Counted from the stretch's first letter, positions 1-6,535 are shown. The stretch is DNA of 20,420 bases from an uncultured Clostridia bacterium (GCA_946405655.1 CAMJHX010000006.1:1-20420), one strand, 5' to 3'. The notes: generated by a model not told the origin, from the letters alone. Program-made: numbers and translations.

Positions 1-1
1 A

Positions 2-52
2 ACCGGCATGAAGGTCCTCGGCGAAGTCTGCAGCGAACTCATGGCGAAGTAA
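2..52 (+). CDS. C-terminal end of an unidentified protein (partial)
   Basis: Only the last 16 codons and a TAA stop lie in the window; the start is off the left edge. The peptide ends in VLGEVCSELMAK, which looks like an amphipathic C-terminal helix. The frame is supported by a strong terminator beginning 18 bases after the stop. The fragment is too short to assign a family, so no function is proposed. The other two forward frames give either an early stop or an Arg-rich peptide running through the terminator, so this frame is the best candidate. Confidence 0.55.
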   Translation, partial: TGMKVLGEVCSELMAK

Positions 53-65
53 AACTGCATCGATC

Positions 66-99
66 AAAAAACAGAGCTGCCGTCGGCAGCTCTGTTTTT
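66..99. terminator. Bidirectional intrinsic terminator
   Basis: An 11-bp perfect stem (ACAGAGCTGCC at 71-81 with its complement at 85-95) encloses a 3-nt loop. It has an A-tract on the left (66-71) and a T-run on the right (95-99). It can therefore end transcription both of the plus-strand gene stopping at 52 and of the minus-strand peptidase gene stopping at 101. Confidence 0.9.
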
Positions 100-100
100 C

Positions 101-844
101 CTATCTCAATACCCACATCGCCTGCGCCTGCCCGATGATCGTTTCGACATCCCACAGCGTCTCGGAGTTGCGCACGCTGTTCGGGTCGTTCACGCGCACC
201 TTCCCGTCCTCCGCGCCGGCGAGCAGGATGTAATGCCCTGTGGTCGTAAAGTCGCCCGGGCCCATGATGCAGACGATCGGGTTGCCGACGGCGAGATTGT
301 CGAAGATCCGCTGCGCCTCCGGCGTGATCGGCACGGAGTCCAGCCCCAGCAGCCGCGCGCCCTCGGTGAAGAAGCTCCAGCTTGTCCCGTCGCCGACCAC
401 GTTGAAGCCGTGCTCCTCGGCGAATTTCGCCATCTCCCACGGATTGAGCGTGTGGTTTCCGGTGATCTGGATTGCCGCCATTGCCATGCACGTCGGGCCG
501 CAGCCCGAGAGCCCCATCAGATTCTCATTGTAAGACCGGTAGCCCCAGCGCGGATCCCACTGCATCAGCCGCGGCGCCTCGCCCTGCGCGATCTCGCCGG
601 AGAGATCGATCTCCGGGCTGTCATTTTTCTGCAGCGGATAGTATTTCACAAACTCCCGCGCGTCCGGGTTTCGCTTGTAGAGCGCCACGAGCTCGTCCGG
701 ATAATCGGCAGGGGAGACCCCGTGCGTCCGCGCGAATACCTGCAGGGAAAACGGCACCCCGCTGCCCGAGAGCGTCACCGCCAGCGCCGCCAGCAGCAGC
801 ACCGCCGCGCTCCAAAGCCGAATCGGCTTCTGATGCTTTACCAT
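101..844 (-). CDS. Secreted or membrane-anchored C39-like cysteine peptidase
   Basis: The 247-residue protein has an N-terminal hydrophobic segment (about residues 11-30) after a basic start, so it is probably exported or membrane-tethered. The rest matches the papain-like C39 type (Peptidase_C39_2). Gln95 in MQWDPRWG is the likely oxyanion residue, Cys115 in SGCGPTC the nucleophile, His204 in TTGHYILL the base, and Asp220 in VNDPNS the third residue. It lacks the ABC transporter domains of bacteriocin-exporting C39 proteins, so it is a stand-alone domain, and its substrate is unknown. The ATG start at 844 is fixed by AAGGAGG (853-859 on the plus strand). The gene diverges from the PfoR-like gene, and its leader contains a terminator-like hairpin. 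The family is fairly certain; the role in cell-wall or peptide processing is inference. Confidence 0.8.
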   Translation of the reverse strand: MVKHQKPIRLWSAAVLLLAALAVTLSGSGVPFSLQVFARTHGVSPADYPDELVALYKRNPDAREFVKYYPLQKNDSPEIDLSGEIAQGEAPRLMQWDPRWGYRSYNENLMGLSGCGPTCMAMAAIQITGNHTLNPWEMAKFAEEHGFNVVGDGTSWSFFTEGARLLGLDSVPITPEAQRIFDNLAVGNPIVCIMGPGDFTTTGHYILLAGAEDGKVRVNDPNSVRNSETLWDVETIIGQAQAMWVLR

Positions 845-860
845 CTTTCGTACCTCCTTG

Positions 861-885
861 AAAAACCTTCACCCTCGGGGGAAGG
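861..885 (-). terminator. Terminator-like hairpin in the leader of the C39-like gene (candidate attenuator)
   Basis: Read on the minus strand, CCTTC-c-CCC-ga-GGG-t-GAAGG (885 to 866) is followed directly by five T (865-861), then by the AAGGAGG ribosome binding site of the peptidase gene. A terminator-shaped structure just before a Shine-Dalgarno is typical of transcription attenuators. It could also simply be part of a dispersed palindromic repeat that landed here. Confidence 0.5.
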
Positions 886-924
886 GGGACCGCGCTTGCG
901 CGGTGGATGAGGGGCGTTCCCCTC
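866..924. repeat. Three tandem short palindromes (intergenic repeat unit)
   Basis: Three hairpins stand in a row: 866-885 (CCTTC..GAAGG with an inner CCC/GGG), 889-904 (ACCGCGC-tt-GCGCGGT) and 909-924 (GAGGGG-cgtt-CCCCTC). Arms of the first and third can also cross-pair (CCCTC at 872-876 with GAGGG at 909-913). From memory, similar CCTTC/CCCTCGGGGGAAGG palindromes occur between genes in gut Oscillospiraceae and Faecalibacterium. That it is a multi-copy repeat cannot be shown from a single copy. Confidence 0.55.
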
Positions 925-937
925 CGCAGCTGCATTC

Positions 938-943
938 ACTATA
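938..943 (-). promoter_or_regulatory. Possible -10 box for the C39-like gene
   Basis: On the minus strand this reads TATAGT, five of six matches to TATAAT. No good -35 lies 16-18 bases upstream, so it is weak evidence alone. If used, it gives a leader of about 85 nt containing all three hairpins at 866-924. Confidence 0.3.
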
Positions 944-1015
944 CCGCACCACTGTGTCCGAAATGCATCGAAACTCTGAAGATTTCCTTTCCCTCTGACA
1001 AAAGATAAATTATCA

Positions 1016-1043
1016 TTGACTTTCCGGTAAAGCGTGGTATATT
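1016..1043 (+). promoter_or_regulatory. Sigma-A type promoter for the PfoR-like gene
   Basis: TTGACT (1016-1021) and TATATT (1038-1043) are separated by 16 bases. The predicted start, about 1050, is some 50 bases ahead of the ATG at 1099. The GGAGGT ribosome binding site is at 1087-1092. Confidence 0.75.
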
Positions 1044-1051
1044 GTCCTTGC

Positions 1052-1067
1052 AGGTGTCAAGACACCT
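1052..1067. promoter_or_regulatory. Palindromic operator-like site at the pfoR transcription start
   Basis: AGGTGTC-AA-GACACCT is a perfect 7-bp inverted repeat with a 2-base centre, placed just downstream of the -10 box where a bound repressor would block initiation. A 2-base loop makes an RNA hairpin role less likely than a DNA operator. The TGTC-NN-GACA core resembles the NiaR/YrxA niacin-repressor motif as I remember it; that link is tentative. Confidence 0.55.
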
Positions 1068-1098
1068 ATCTGTATGACTTCTTAACGGAGGTAGAAAC

Positions 1099-2196
1099 AT
1101 GAGCAAATTCAAAGCGTTTCTCAAGCGCAAGGACATTGAGATCACGCTCAAGCGCTACGGCATCGACGCTCTGAGCGCCATGGCGCAGGGTCTGTTCTGC
1201 TCGCTGCTGATCGGCACGATCCTCAACACGCTCGGCCAGCAGTTCCACATCGGCTTTCTGACCATGCCGATCTATGAGGGCGGCCCGACGATCGGCGGCG
1301 TCGCCATGCAGATGGTCGGCCCCGCGATGGCGGTCGCCATCGGCTATGCCCTGCACGCTCCGGCGATGGTCTTGTTCTCGCTCGTTCCCGTCGGCTTTGC
1401 CACGAACGCCATCGGCGGCGCCGGCGGCCCGCTCGCCGTGCTCGTCACGGCGGTCATCGCCTCCGAATTCGGCAAGGCGGTCTCCAAGGAGACGAAGGTG
1501 GATATCCTCGTCACGCCCATCGTCACGATCCTCGTCGGCGTCGGTCTCGCCATGCTCGTCGCAGCGCCCATCGGCAAGGCGGCGTCCTGGGTCGGTCAGG
1601 TCATCATGTGGGCGACGCAGCAGCGCCCGTTCATCATGGGCATCCTCGTGTCCGTCATCGTCGGCATCGCGCTCACGCTGCCCATCTCCTCCGCCGCCAT
1701 CTGCGCGGCGCTGAGCCTCACGGGGCTTGCCGGCGGCGCCGCCGTCGCGGGCTGCTGCGCCAACATGATCGGCTTTGCCTTCATGAGCTTCAAGGAAAAC
1801 CGCTGGGGCGGGCTCGTCAGCCAGGGGCTCGGCACGTCCATGCTCCAGATGGGCAACATCGTCCGCAACCCGAAGATCTGGATCCCGCCCATCGTGACGT
1901 CCGCCATCACCGGCCCGATCGCCACCTGTGTCTTCAAGCTGCAGATGAACGGCGCCGCCATCAACTCCGGCATGGGCACCTGCGGCCTCTGCGGACCGAT
2001 CGGCGTCTGGACCGGCTGGGTCTCTCCGAGCGAGGCCGCGCTCGCGAACGGCGCCGTCGCCATGCAGCCCGGCGCGATGGACTGGATCGGTCTGCTCCTC
2101 ATCGCCATCGTCCTGCCCGCGGTCATCTGCTGGGTGCTCGGCCAGCTCGCCCGTAAGATCGGCTGGATCAAGGAAGGCGACCTGAAACTCGATTAA
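1099..2196 (+). CDS. PfoR-family / PTS EIIC-like membrane protein
   Basis: This is a 365-residue polytopic protein with roughly nine or ten hydrophobic segments and many small-residue helices (GGAGG, GGAAVAG). It resembles the PfoR/COG3641 family, described as PTS EIIC type 2 (PTS_EIIC_2), including the conserved GPTIGGVAMQMVGPAMAVAIG and NPKIWIPP stretches. There are no IIA, IIB or HPr-type domains here or nearby, so it is an orphan IIC-like permease with unknown substrate. The original PfoR was reported to affect perfringolysin O expression in Clostridium perfringens, which does not establish a regulatory role here. The ATG has GGAGGT six bases upstream. The gene is monocistronic: it has its own promoter, an operator-like palindrome and a strong terminator. 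The family is confident; the substrate is not. Confidence 0.8.
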   Translation: MSKFKAFLKRKDIEITLKRYGIDALSAMAQGLFCSLLIGTILNTLGQQFHIGFLTMPIYEGGPTIGGVAMQMVGPAMAVAIGYALHAPAMVLFSLVPVGFATNAIGGAGGPLAVLVTAVIASEFGKAVSKETKVDILVTPIVTILVGVGLAMLVAAPIGKAASWVGQVIMWATQQRPFIMGILVSVIVGIALTLPISSAAICAALSLTGLAGGAAVAGCCANMIGFAFMSFKENRWGGLVSQGLGTSMLQMGNIVRNPKIWIPPIVTSAITGPIATCVFKLQMNGAAINSGMGTCGLCGPIGVWTGWVSPSEAALANGAVAMQPGAMDWIGLLLIAIVLPAVICWVLGQLARKIGWIKEGDLKLD

Positions 2197-2207
2197 CGAC
2201 GCAAATG

Positions 2208-2250
2208 AAATGCTCCTCCTCTGCAAGTCCGCAGAGGAGGAGCATTTTTA
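2208..2250. terminator. Bidirectional terminator between pfoR-like and HAD genes
   Basis: A 17-bp perfect stem (2208-2224 with 2231-2247) surrounds a 6-nt loop (AAGTCC). The core TGCTCCTCCTCTGC is followed by a T-run on the right, and A residues flank it on the left, so it can serve both converging genes. Confidence 0.92.
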
Positions 2251-2258
2251 TCTTTTCT

Positions 2259-2900
2259 TTACTGCAGCAGCTGCCACAGCGCGTCGCAGCTGTCGGCGAA
2301 GGTCTCCGCTCCGGCGTCCTCGAGCACGTCCCGGTCACGAAAGCCCCAGGTCACGCTGATGCAGGGCACCCCGGCTGCACGGGCGGTCATCACGTCCACC
2401 TCCGAGTCGCCGACATAGACGGTCTCTTCCTTCGTCACGCCGAGCGCTTCCATCGCTGCAAGCACGGTGTCCGGCGCGGGCTTGCGGCGGATGCCGGCCC
2501 TTTCACCCACGCTGATGTCCGCCTTGCCCGCAAAGAGCGCTTCGGAGAGCGACTGCACCGTGCTGTTCGGCTTGTTCGACACGATGCCGGTGACACAGCC
2601 CACCCCGTGCAGCCGATCCAGCAGCGCCATGACCCCGGGGTAGGGGGCGGTCTTGATCAGATAGTTCCGGTCGTAATCTTCTTTATACACGGCGAGAATC
2701 TCCTCGAGCCTCTCGCCCTCGGCGCCGGTTGAGAGCTCAATGAGCCGTTTCGCCCCGTTGCCGACGAAGCTGCGCACCTCCCTGAGACTGCGGTGCGGCA
2801 GACCGAAGCGGTCCATCGTGCGGTTCAGCGCGTCCGCCATGTCCTCGAGCGTGTCCAGCAGCGTTCCGTCCAGATCAAATAAAATGGCTTTGTATTTCAT
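2259..2900 (-). CDS. HAD-family phosphatase, phosphoglycolate phosphatase-like
   Basis: The 213-residue haloacid dehalogenase hydrolase shows all four motifs: FDLDGTLLD (Asp9 nucleophile, Asp11 acid/base), SNKPNS (Ser108), Lys140 in RRKPAPD, and GDSEVD (Asp165, Asp169) for Mg2+. A helical cap lies between motifs I and II (about residues 18-80), as in Gph/PpaX-type subfamily I enzymes. Its substrate may be 2-phosphoglycolate or pyrophosphate but cannot be fixed from sequence. An in-frame ATG 17 codons upstream (2951) is rejected because that segment overlaps the promoter and does not belong to the fold. The chosen ATG has AGGAG nine bases upstream (2910-2914). The gene converges on pfoR-like and diverges from cdaA. 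Confidence 0.88.
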   Translation of the reverse strand: MKYKAILFDLDGTLLDTLEDMADALNRTMDRFGLPHRSLREVRSFVGNGAKRLIELSTGAEGERLEEILAVYKEDYDRNYLIKTAPYPGVMALLDRLHGVGCVTGIVSNKPNSTVQSLSEALFAGKADISVGERAGIRRKPAPDTVLAAMEALGVTKEETVYVGDSEVDVMTARAAGVPCISVTWGFRDRDVLEDAGAETFADSCDALWQLLQ

Positions 2901-2929
2901 TGCGTCAGACTCCTGATGGTTTTTATCTT

Positions 2930-2958
2930 TTATAACCCAAACAGGACGCATCTGTCAA
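2930..2958 (-). promoter_or_regulatory. Promoter of the HAD phosphatase gene
   Basis: On the minus strand, consensus TTGACA (2958-2953) and TTATAA (2935-2930) are 17 bases apart. The predicted start is about 20-25 bases before the ATG. Its -35 lies 23 bases from that of the divergent cdaA promoter. Confidence 0.75.
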
Positions 2959-2981
2959 TCAAAAAAACAGCGTCCCGACGG

Positions 2982-3010
2982 TTGCCAATTGTACACTTGT
3001 GCGGTATAAT
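2982..3010 (+). promoter_or_regulatory. Promoter of cdaA and the long operon
   Basis: TTGCCA (2982-2987) and a perfect TATAAT (3005-3010) are separated by 17 bases. It is the only convincing promoter found before the fifteen-gene run. The predicted start is about 3017, leaving a leader of about 46 nt, too short for a ydaO-type c-di-AMP riboswitch. A short palindrome TAACT-T-AGTTA (3010-3020) overlaps the start point. Confidence 0.85.
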
Positions 3011-3036
3011 AACTTAGTTACTGTATAAGGAAAAAT

Positions 3037-3066
3037 ATGCCCATTTCGGAAAAGGAACGTCTATGA
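3037..3066 (+). CDS. Nine-codon leader ORF coupled to cdaA (candidate)
   Basis: The ORF encodes MPISEKERL. It has its own AAGGA (3027-3031) five bases before the ATG. Its TGA (3064-3066) overlaps the cdaA ATG (3063-3065) in an ATGA arrangement typical of translational coupling. The cdaA Shine-Dalgarno (AAAGGA, 3051-3056) lies inside it, so ribosomes on the leader ORF would cover that site. ORFs this short arise by chance; the good ribosome binding site and exact ATGA overlap are what support it. Confidence 0.4.
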   Translation: MPISEKERL

Positions 3067-3950
3067 GTCAGTTCAACATTTCCTGGCAGCGCATTCCCAG
3101 CCTTCTGTCCACGATCCGCATCACGGACATTCTGGACATTCTGGTGGTTGCCTACCTGATCTACAAGTTAATCATGCTCATCCGGCGGACCAATTCCTTC
3201 CATCTGGCCCGCGGCGTGCTGCTCATCCTCGTGGCGCTCGGTCTCTCCGGCGTCATGCATCTCACGATGGTCAACCGCCTTCTGCGCCGCACGGTGGAGC
3301 TCGGCCTCATCGCGCTGGTCATCCTCTTCCAGCCGGAGCTGCGCCGCCTGCTCGAGCGGGTCGGCAGCAATATCCCGGGCTTTTTCAGCCAGCGCCGTCT
3401 CGATACGATGGAGGCGGAGGGGGACATCACCCAGACCGTCATGGCCTGCGAGGATATGTCCGCCTCGCACACCGGCGCGCTCATCGTCTTTGAGCGCAGC
3501 AACATGCTCGAGGAGCAGATCCTCAGCGGCACGGTGCTCAATGCCGAGATCACCGCGGAGCTGCTGAAAAACATTTTCTTCGTCAAGGCCCCGCTGCACG
3601 ACGGCGCGGTCATCATCCGCGGCGGAAAGATCGCCGCCGCCGGTTGTGTTCTGCCGCTCACGGGAGATAATAATCTCAGCCCTGACCTCGGCACGCGCCA
3701 CCGCGCGGGCATCGGCATGAGCGAGCAGTCGGACGCCGTCGTCGTCATCGTCTCGGAGGAGACGGGCAGCATCTCCATCGCCGTGGACGGCATGCTCAAG
3801 CGCCGTCTCACGCGCGACACCTTTGAAGCGATCCTCCGCAGCGAGCTGCTGCCGAAGGAGAAAGGCACCGATCAGCGCTTTGACTTCCTGAAAAAATGGC
3901 TGCCGAAGCGCCGGGAGAAGCAAGATGAACAAGAGCGAAAAGATTCGTAA
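3063..3950 (+). CDS. cdaA: Diadenylate cyclase CdaA (c-di-AMP synthase)
   Basis: CdaA condenses two ATP into the second messenger c-di-AMP, which controls potassium and osmolyte balance and cell-wall homeostasis. The 295-residue protein has hydrophobic N-terminal segments (about 22-40, 48-65 and 78-90), ending at the family's FQPELRR (89-95). The DisA_N catalytic domain (about 105-265) carries LHDGAVII (DGA at 180-182) and GTRHRAG (RHR at 212-214), the two signature motifs of active cyclases. A basic, charged tail (270-295) makes it slightly longer than the Bacillus enzyme. AAAGGA lies six bases before the ATG. The last 26 bases overlap cdaR, implying coupled translation with its regulator. 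It is first in the long operon. Confidence 0.97.
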   Translation: MSQFNISWQRIPSLLSTIRITDILDILVVAYLIYKLIMLIRRTNSFHLARGVLLILVALGLSGVMHLTMVNRLLRRTVELGLIALVILFQPELRRLLERVGSNIPGFFSQRRLDTMEAEGDITQTVMACEDMSASHTGALIVFERSNMLEEQILSGTVLNAEITAELLKNIFFVKAPLHDGAVIIRGGKIAAAGCVLPLTGDNNLSPDLGTRHRAGIGMSEQSDAVVVIVSEETGSISIAVDGMLKRRLTRDTFEAILRSELLPKEKGTDQRFDFLKKWLPKRREKQDEQERKDS

Positions 3951-5163
3951 TATCTGGGACAGCAAGGCCCTCTGGATGATCGTGTCGCTGCTGCTCTCCT
4001 TCCTTGCGTGGGCGTATATCTCCACCACGGAGGACACGAGCGTCGAGCGCATCTTCACGGGCGTGCCGGTCGCGTTTCAGGGCGCGGACGAGCTTCGCAC
4101 CTCGCGCGGTCTCATCATCACGGACGCCAGCGCCGATACCGTCACCGTCAAGGTCAGCGGCAGCCGCGCCAGCATCGGCAACCTCCACGCCTCAGATCTC
4201 ACCGCCGTCGTGGACGTGAGCGGCATTTCGCAGGCGCGCGACATGACCGTCAGCTACACCGTCCGCTTTCCGGACAGCGTGAACATGAGCGGCGTCGAGG
4301 TCTACAGCAAAACGCCGGAGACGATCGAGTTCTCCGTCGTGCAGGAAAGCAGCAAGACCGTCGAGGTCAAGGGCGTCTTCACCGGCAGCGTGGCCGAGGG
4401 CTTCACGGTCGATCCCATCGTCGTCGAGCCCGCCTCCGTCACGCTCTACGGCCCCGCGAGCGAGCTCAATCAGATCGAGAGCGCCTGTGTCTATATCGAC
4501 CGCCAGAACGTCAGCGCCACGATCGGCCCGATCAGCAGCGATTTCGTCCTGCTCGACGCGAACGGCGCGACGATTCGCCCCGCCTCCGTCACGAGCTCGC
4601 AGTCGAGCGTCACGGTCACGGTTCCCGTTCTGATGAACAAGGAGCTCGCCCTCACGGTCAATCTCATCGAGGGCTCCGGCGCCACGGCGGACAACACCGT
4701 CGTGGAGATCGAGCCGAAAACCATTCAGGTCGTCGGCAGCACCGCCACGCTGGAGAACATGAACCAGCTCGTCATCGGCACGGTCGACCTCACGGACTTT
4801 GCCGAGACGACTACGCTCACGTTCCCCATCACGCTGGACAACAATGTCCGCAGTCTCTCCGGCACGACCGAGGCGACCGTCACGGTCACGGTCACCGGCA
4901 TGGAGACGAAGAAATTCACCGTCACCAACATCACCATCACCGGCGGCGCGGGCGAGCTGCAGACCACGCAGAAGGAGATCGTGGTCCGCGGCACGGCGGA
5001 GGATCTTGCAAATATCACCGAGGATAAAATCCGCATCGTCGCCGATCTCACGGAGTATGCCTCCGCCACCGGCACGATTGAGGTTCCGGCCCGCGTCTAT
5101 GTCGACGGGTTCGAGAAGGCCGGCGCCGTCGGAGACTATACCGTCTCCGTCACCCTGAAATAG
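3925..5163 (+). CDS. cdaR: CdaA regulatory protein CdaR (YbbR-domain protein)
   Basis: CdaR is the extracytoplasmic partner of CdaA and modulates c-di-AMP production. The 412-residue protein has one N-terminal membrane anchor (about 16-33, LWMIVSLLLSFLAWAYIS). About four beta-rich YbbR repeats follow (roughly 40-135, 140-235, 240-325 and 330-412), seen as recurring TVTVKVSG, VTLYGPASEL, IQVVGSTATL and IVVRGTAEDL strand-turn units. The anchor at the N-terminus places the repeats outside the cell. It starts inside cdaA (26-base overlap) with a GGGAG-like site upstream. In many Bacillota glmM follows directly; here an RseC-like gene follows instead. The sequence is rich in Thr and Val, with repeated GTCACGGTCACGGT stretches that reflect the beta-strand code. 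Confidence 0.93.
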   Translation: MNKSEKIRNIWDSKALWMIVSLLLSFLAWAYISTTEDTSVERIFTGVPVAFQGADELRTSRGLIITDASADTVTVKVSGSRASIGNLHASDLTAVVDVSGISQARDMTVSYTVRFPDSVNMSGVEVYSKTPETIEFSVVQESSKTVEVKGVFTGSVAEGFTVDPIVVEPASVTLYGPASELNQIESACVYIDRQNVSATIGPISSDFVLLDANGATIRPASVTSSQSSVTVTVPVLMNKELALTVNLIEGSGATADNTVVEIEPKTIQVVGSTATLENMNQLVIGTVDLTDFAETTTLTFPITLDNNVRSLSGTTEATVTVTVTGMETKKFTVTNITITGGAGELQTTQKEIVVRGTAEDLANITEDKIRIVADLTEYASATGTIEVPARVYVDGFEKAGAVGDYTVSVTLK

Positions 5164-5177
5164 AAGGAGCGTTATCC

Positions 5178-5585
5178 ATGACTCAAAACGCTGTCGTCAC
5201 CAAAATCATCGACCGCCGCACCGCGGAGGTCGAGGTCGAGCGCGGCACCGCCTGCGGCGGCAACTGCGGCGCCTGCGAGGCGTGCGTGTTCCAGAATGTC
5301 ATCCGCGCCGTCGCGTTCAATAAGGTCTCCGCGCTGCCGGGGCAGCAGGTCGTCATCGAGAGCAAGACCTCGGACGTCATGGGCGCCGCGATGCTGCTCT
5401 ATATCGTGCCGTTCGTGCTGCTCTTCATCGGCTATGCCATCGGCGCGGCGCTCCATCTGGGCGAGGGCGGCTGCATCCTCGTCTCCGCGCTGTTCTTCGC
5501 CGTCGGCGTCGCTGCCAATGTCATTTATCAGCGCCGCAAAAAGAGCGGCGGGATCACCTTTGATATCATTTCAGTTCGGGAGTAA
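5178..5585 (+). CDS. RseC/MucC-family (SoxR-reducing system) membrane protein
   Basis: The 135-residue protein has a cysteine cluster C26-x3-C30-x2-C33-x2-C36 (ACGGNCGACEAC) in its N-terminal part, then two membrane helices (about 68-90 and 97-116) and a short basic loop. This is the RseC/MucC family layout, in which the cysteines may bind a metal or Fe-S centre. In other bacteria RseC works with Rnf/Rsx electron-transfer complexes to reduce SoxR, or with anti-sigma RseA. No such partner genes are in this window, so the function here is open. AAGGAG (5164-5169) precedes the ATG by eight bases, and the gene is 14 bases after cdaR. Family assignment is good; role unknown. Confidence 0.8.
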   Translation: MTQNAVVTKIIDRRTAEVEVERGTACGGNCGACEACVFQNVIRAVAFNKVSALPGQQVVIESKTSDVMGAAMLLYIVPFVLLFIGYAIGAALHLGEGGCILVSALFFAVGVAANVIYQRRKKSGGITFDIISVRE

Positions 5586-5591
5586 GCAAGT

Positions 5592-6473
5592 ATGGAAATT
5601 CTGAGCATGACCGGCTACGGCTCGGCCAAGGGCACGGTGGAGGGGCTGAACATCTCCGCCGAGCTCAAAAGTGTCAACAATCGCTATCTGGACGTCTCCG
5701 TCCGTCTGCCGCGCGGCTTCCTCTTCGCGGAGGAGGCGATCAAGGCCGCCGTGCAGCAGCACATCAGCCGCGGCAAGGTCGATGTGTTCCTCACGGTCGA
5801 TTCCTCCCAGGCGGCGGATACGGTCGTCCGCGTCAATGAGCCGCTGCTGCGCGCCTATCTCGACGCGCTCGACGCCATCGCCTCTGAGCACGGCCTGCAG
5901 AACGATGTGACCGCGCTCTCCGTCGCGCGCTTTCCGGACGTGCTCTCGGTCGAGAAGGCCGAGGCGGATCAGGACGCCCTGCGCGCCGGACTCGTCGCGC
6001 TGATGGACGAGGCGCTCGCCGAGTATGACCGCATGCGCCTGCGCGAGGGGCAGAAGCTCCGCGAGGACGTGGAGAGCCGCCTTGTCACGATCGAGGCGCT
6101 CGTCACCGAGGTCGAGACCCACGCGCCCGAAACGGTCGAGGCGTATCACAGCCGCCTGCGCCAGAAGCTCGAGAGCGTGCTCGAGGGCAAGGACGTGGAC
6201 GAAGCGCGCGTCATCACCGAGTGCGCCGTCTTTGCCGACCGCGTCGCCGTCGATGAGGAGACGGTGCGCCTGCGCAGCCACATCGCCCAGATGCGCCAGA
6301 TGCTCGCCGCCGGCTCTCCCTTCGGCCGCAAGGCGGACTTCCTCATCCAGGAGTTCAACCGCGAGGCGAACACCATCGGCTCCAAGTGCCAGAACGCGGA
6401 CATCGCCAAGGTCGTCGTCGATCTCAAGAGCGAGATCGAAAAGATCCGCGAGCAGATCCAGAATATTGAGTAA
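5592..6473 (+). CDS. yicC: YicC/YloC-family endoribonuclease
   Basis: The 293-residue protein begins with the family signature MTGYGSA (residues 6-12) and LKSVNNRYLD, and ends with the DUF1732 region GSKCQNADI (263-271) plus a helical tail. YicC proteins have been reported as endoribonucleases acting in RNA decay in Escherichia coli and Bacillus (YloC). Length is normal. Ribosome entry is probably through GGGAG (5578-5582) inside the end of the rseC-like gene, six bases upstream of the yicC start region. In Bacillota yloC typically precedes remA, gmk and rpoZ, and that order holds here. The family is certain; the in vivo RNA targets are not predictable. Confidence 0.93.
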   Translation: MEILSMTGYGSAKGTVEGLNISAELKSVNNRYLDVSVRLPRGFLFAEEAIKAAVQQHISRGKVDVFLTVDSSQAADTVVRVNEPLLRAYLDALDAIASEHGLQNDVTALSVARFPDVLSVEKAEADQDALRAGLVALMDEALAEYDRMRLREGQKLREDVESRLVTIEALVTEVETHAPETVEAYHSRLRQKLESVLEGKDVDEARVITECAVFADRVAVDEETVRLRSHIAQMRQMLAAGSPFGRKADFLIQEFNREANTIGSKCQNADIAKVVVDLKSEIEKIREQIQNIE

Positions 6474-6479
6474 TGTCAG

Positions 6480-6510
6480 CCCGTAGGGGACGGCGTCCTC
6501 GACGTCCCGT
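6480..6510. repeat. Intergenic palindromic element (CCGTAGGGG.. type)
   Basis: The sequence CCGTAGGGGACGGCGTCC and following bases fold with GGGACG (6487-6492) pairing CGTCCC (6503-6508) around a 10-base loop. It lies in the 75-base gap between yicC and remA. From memory, GTAGGGGCGG-like palindromes are dispersed in gut Clostridia genomes. A single copy is visible here, so repeat status is inferred. There is no T-run, so it is not a classical terminator. Confidence 0.5.
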
Positions 6511-6535
6511 CTCCCTTCAGCCAGAAAGATAAAGA

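Noticed and set aside
1066..2226. Long minus-strand frame opposite the PfoR-like gene
   Set aside because: The product is a repetitive Asp/Arg/Gly/His-rich string, and it runs through the palindromic operator and the terminator. It is a shadow of the membrane protein gene.
2901..2951. Upstream in-frame ATG extending the HAD phosphatase by 17 residues
   Set aside because: The extension overlaps the likely -10 region, has no matching family sequence, and the ATG at 2900 has a proper AGGAG.
3011..3062. c-di-AMP (ydaO-type) riboswitch ahead of cdaA
   Set aside because: The leader from the predicted start is only about 46 bases, far too short for that fold, and no matching conserved elements are visible.
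4610..4903. Repeated GTCACGGTCACGGT stretches in cdaR as a DNA repeat
   Set aside because: They encode alternating Val-Thr strands of the YbbR domains in frame, so protein structure and codon bias explain them.
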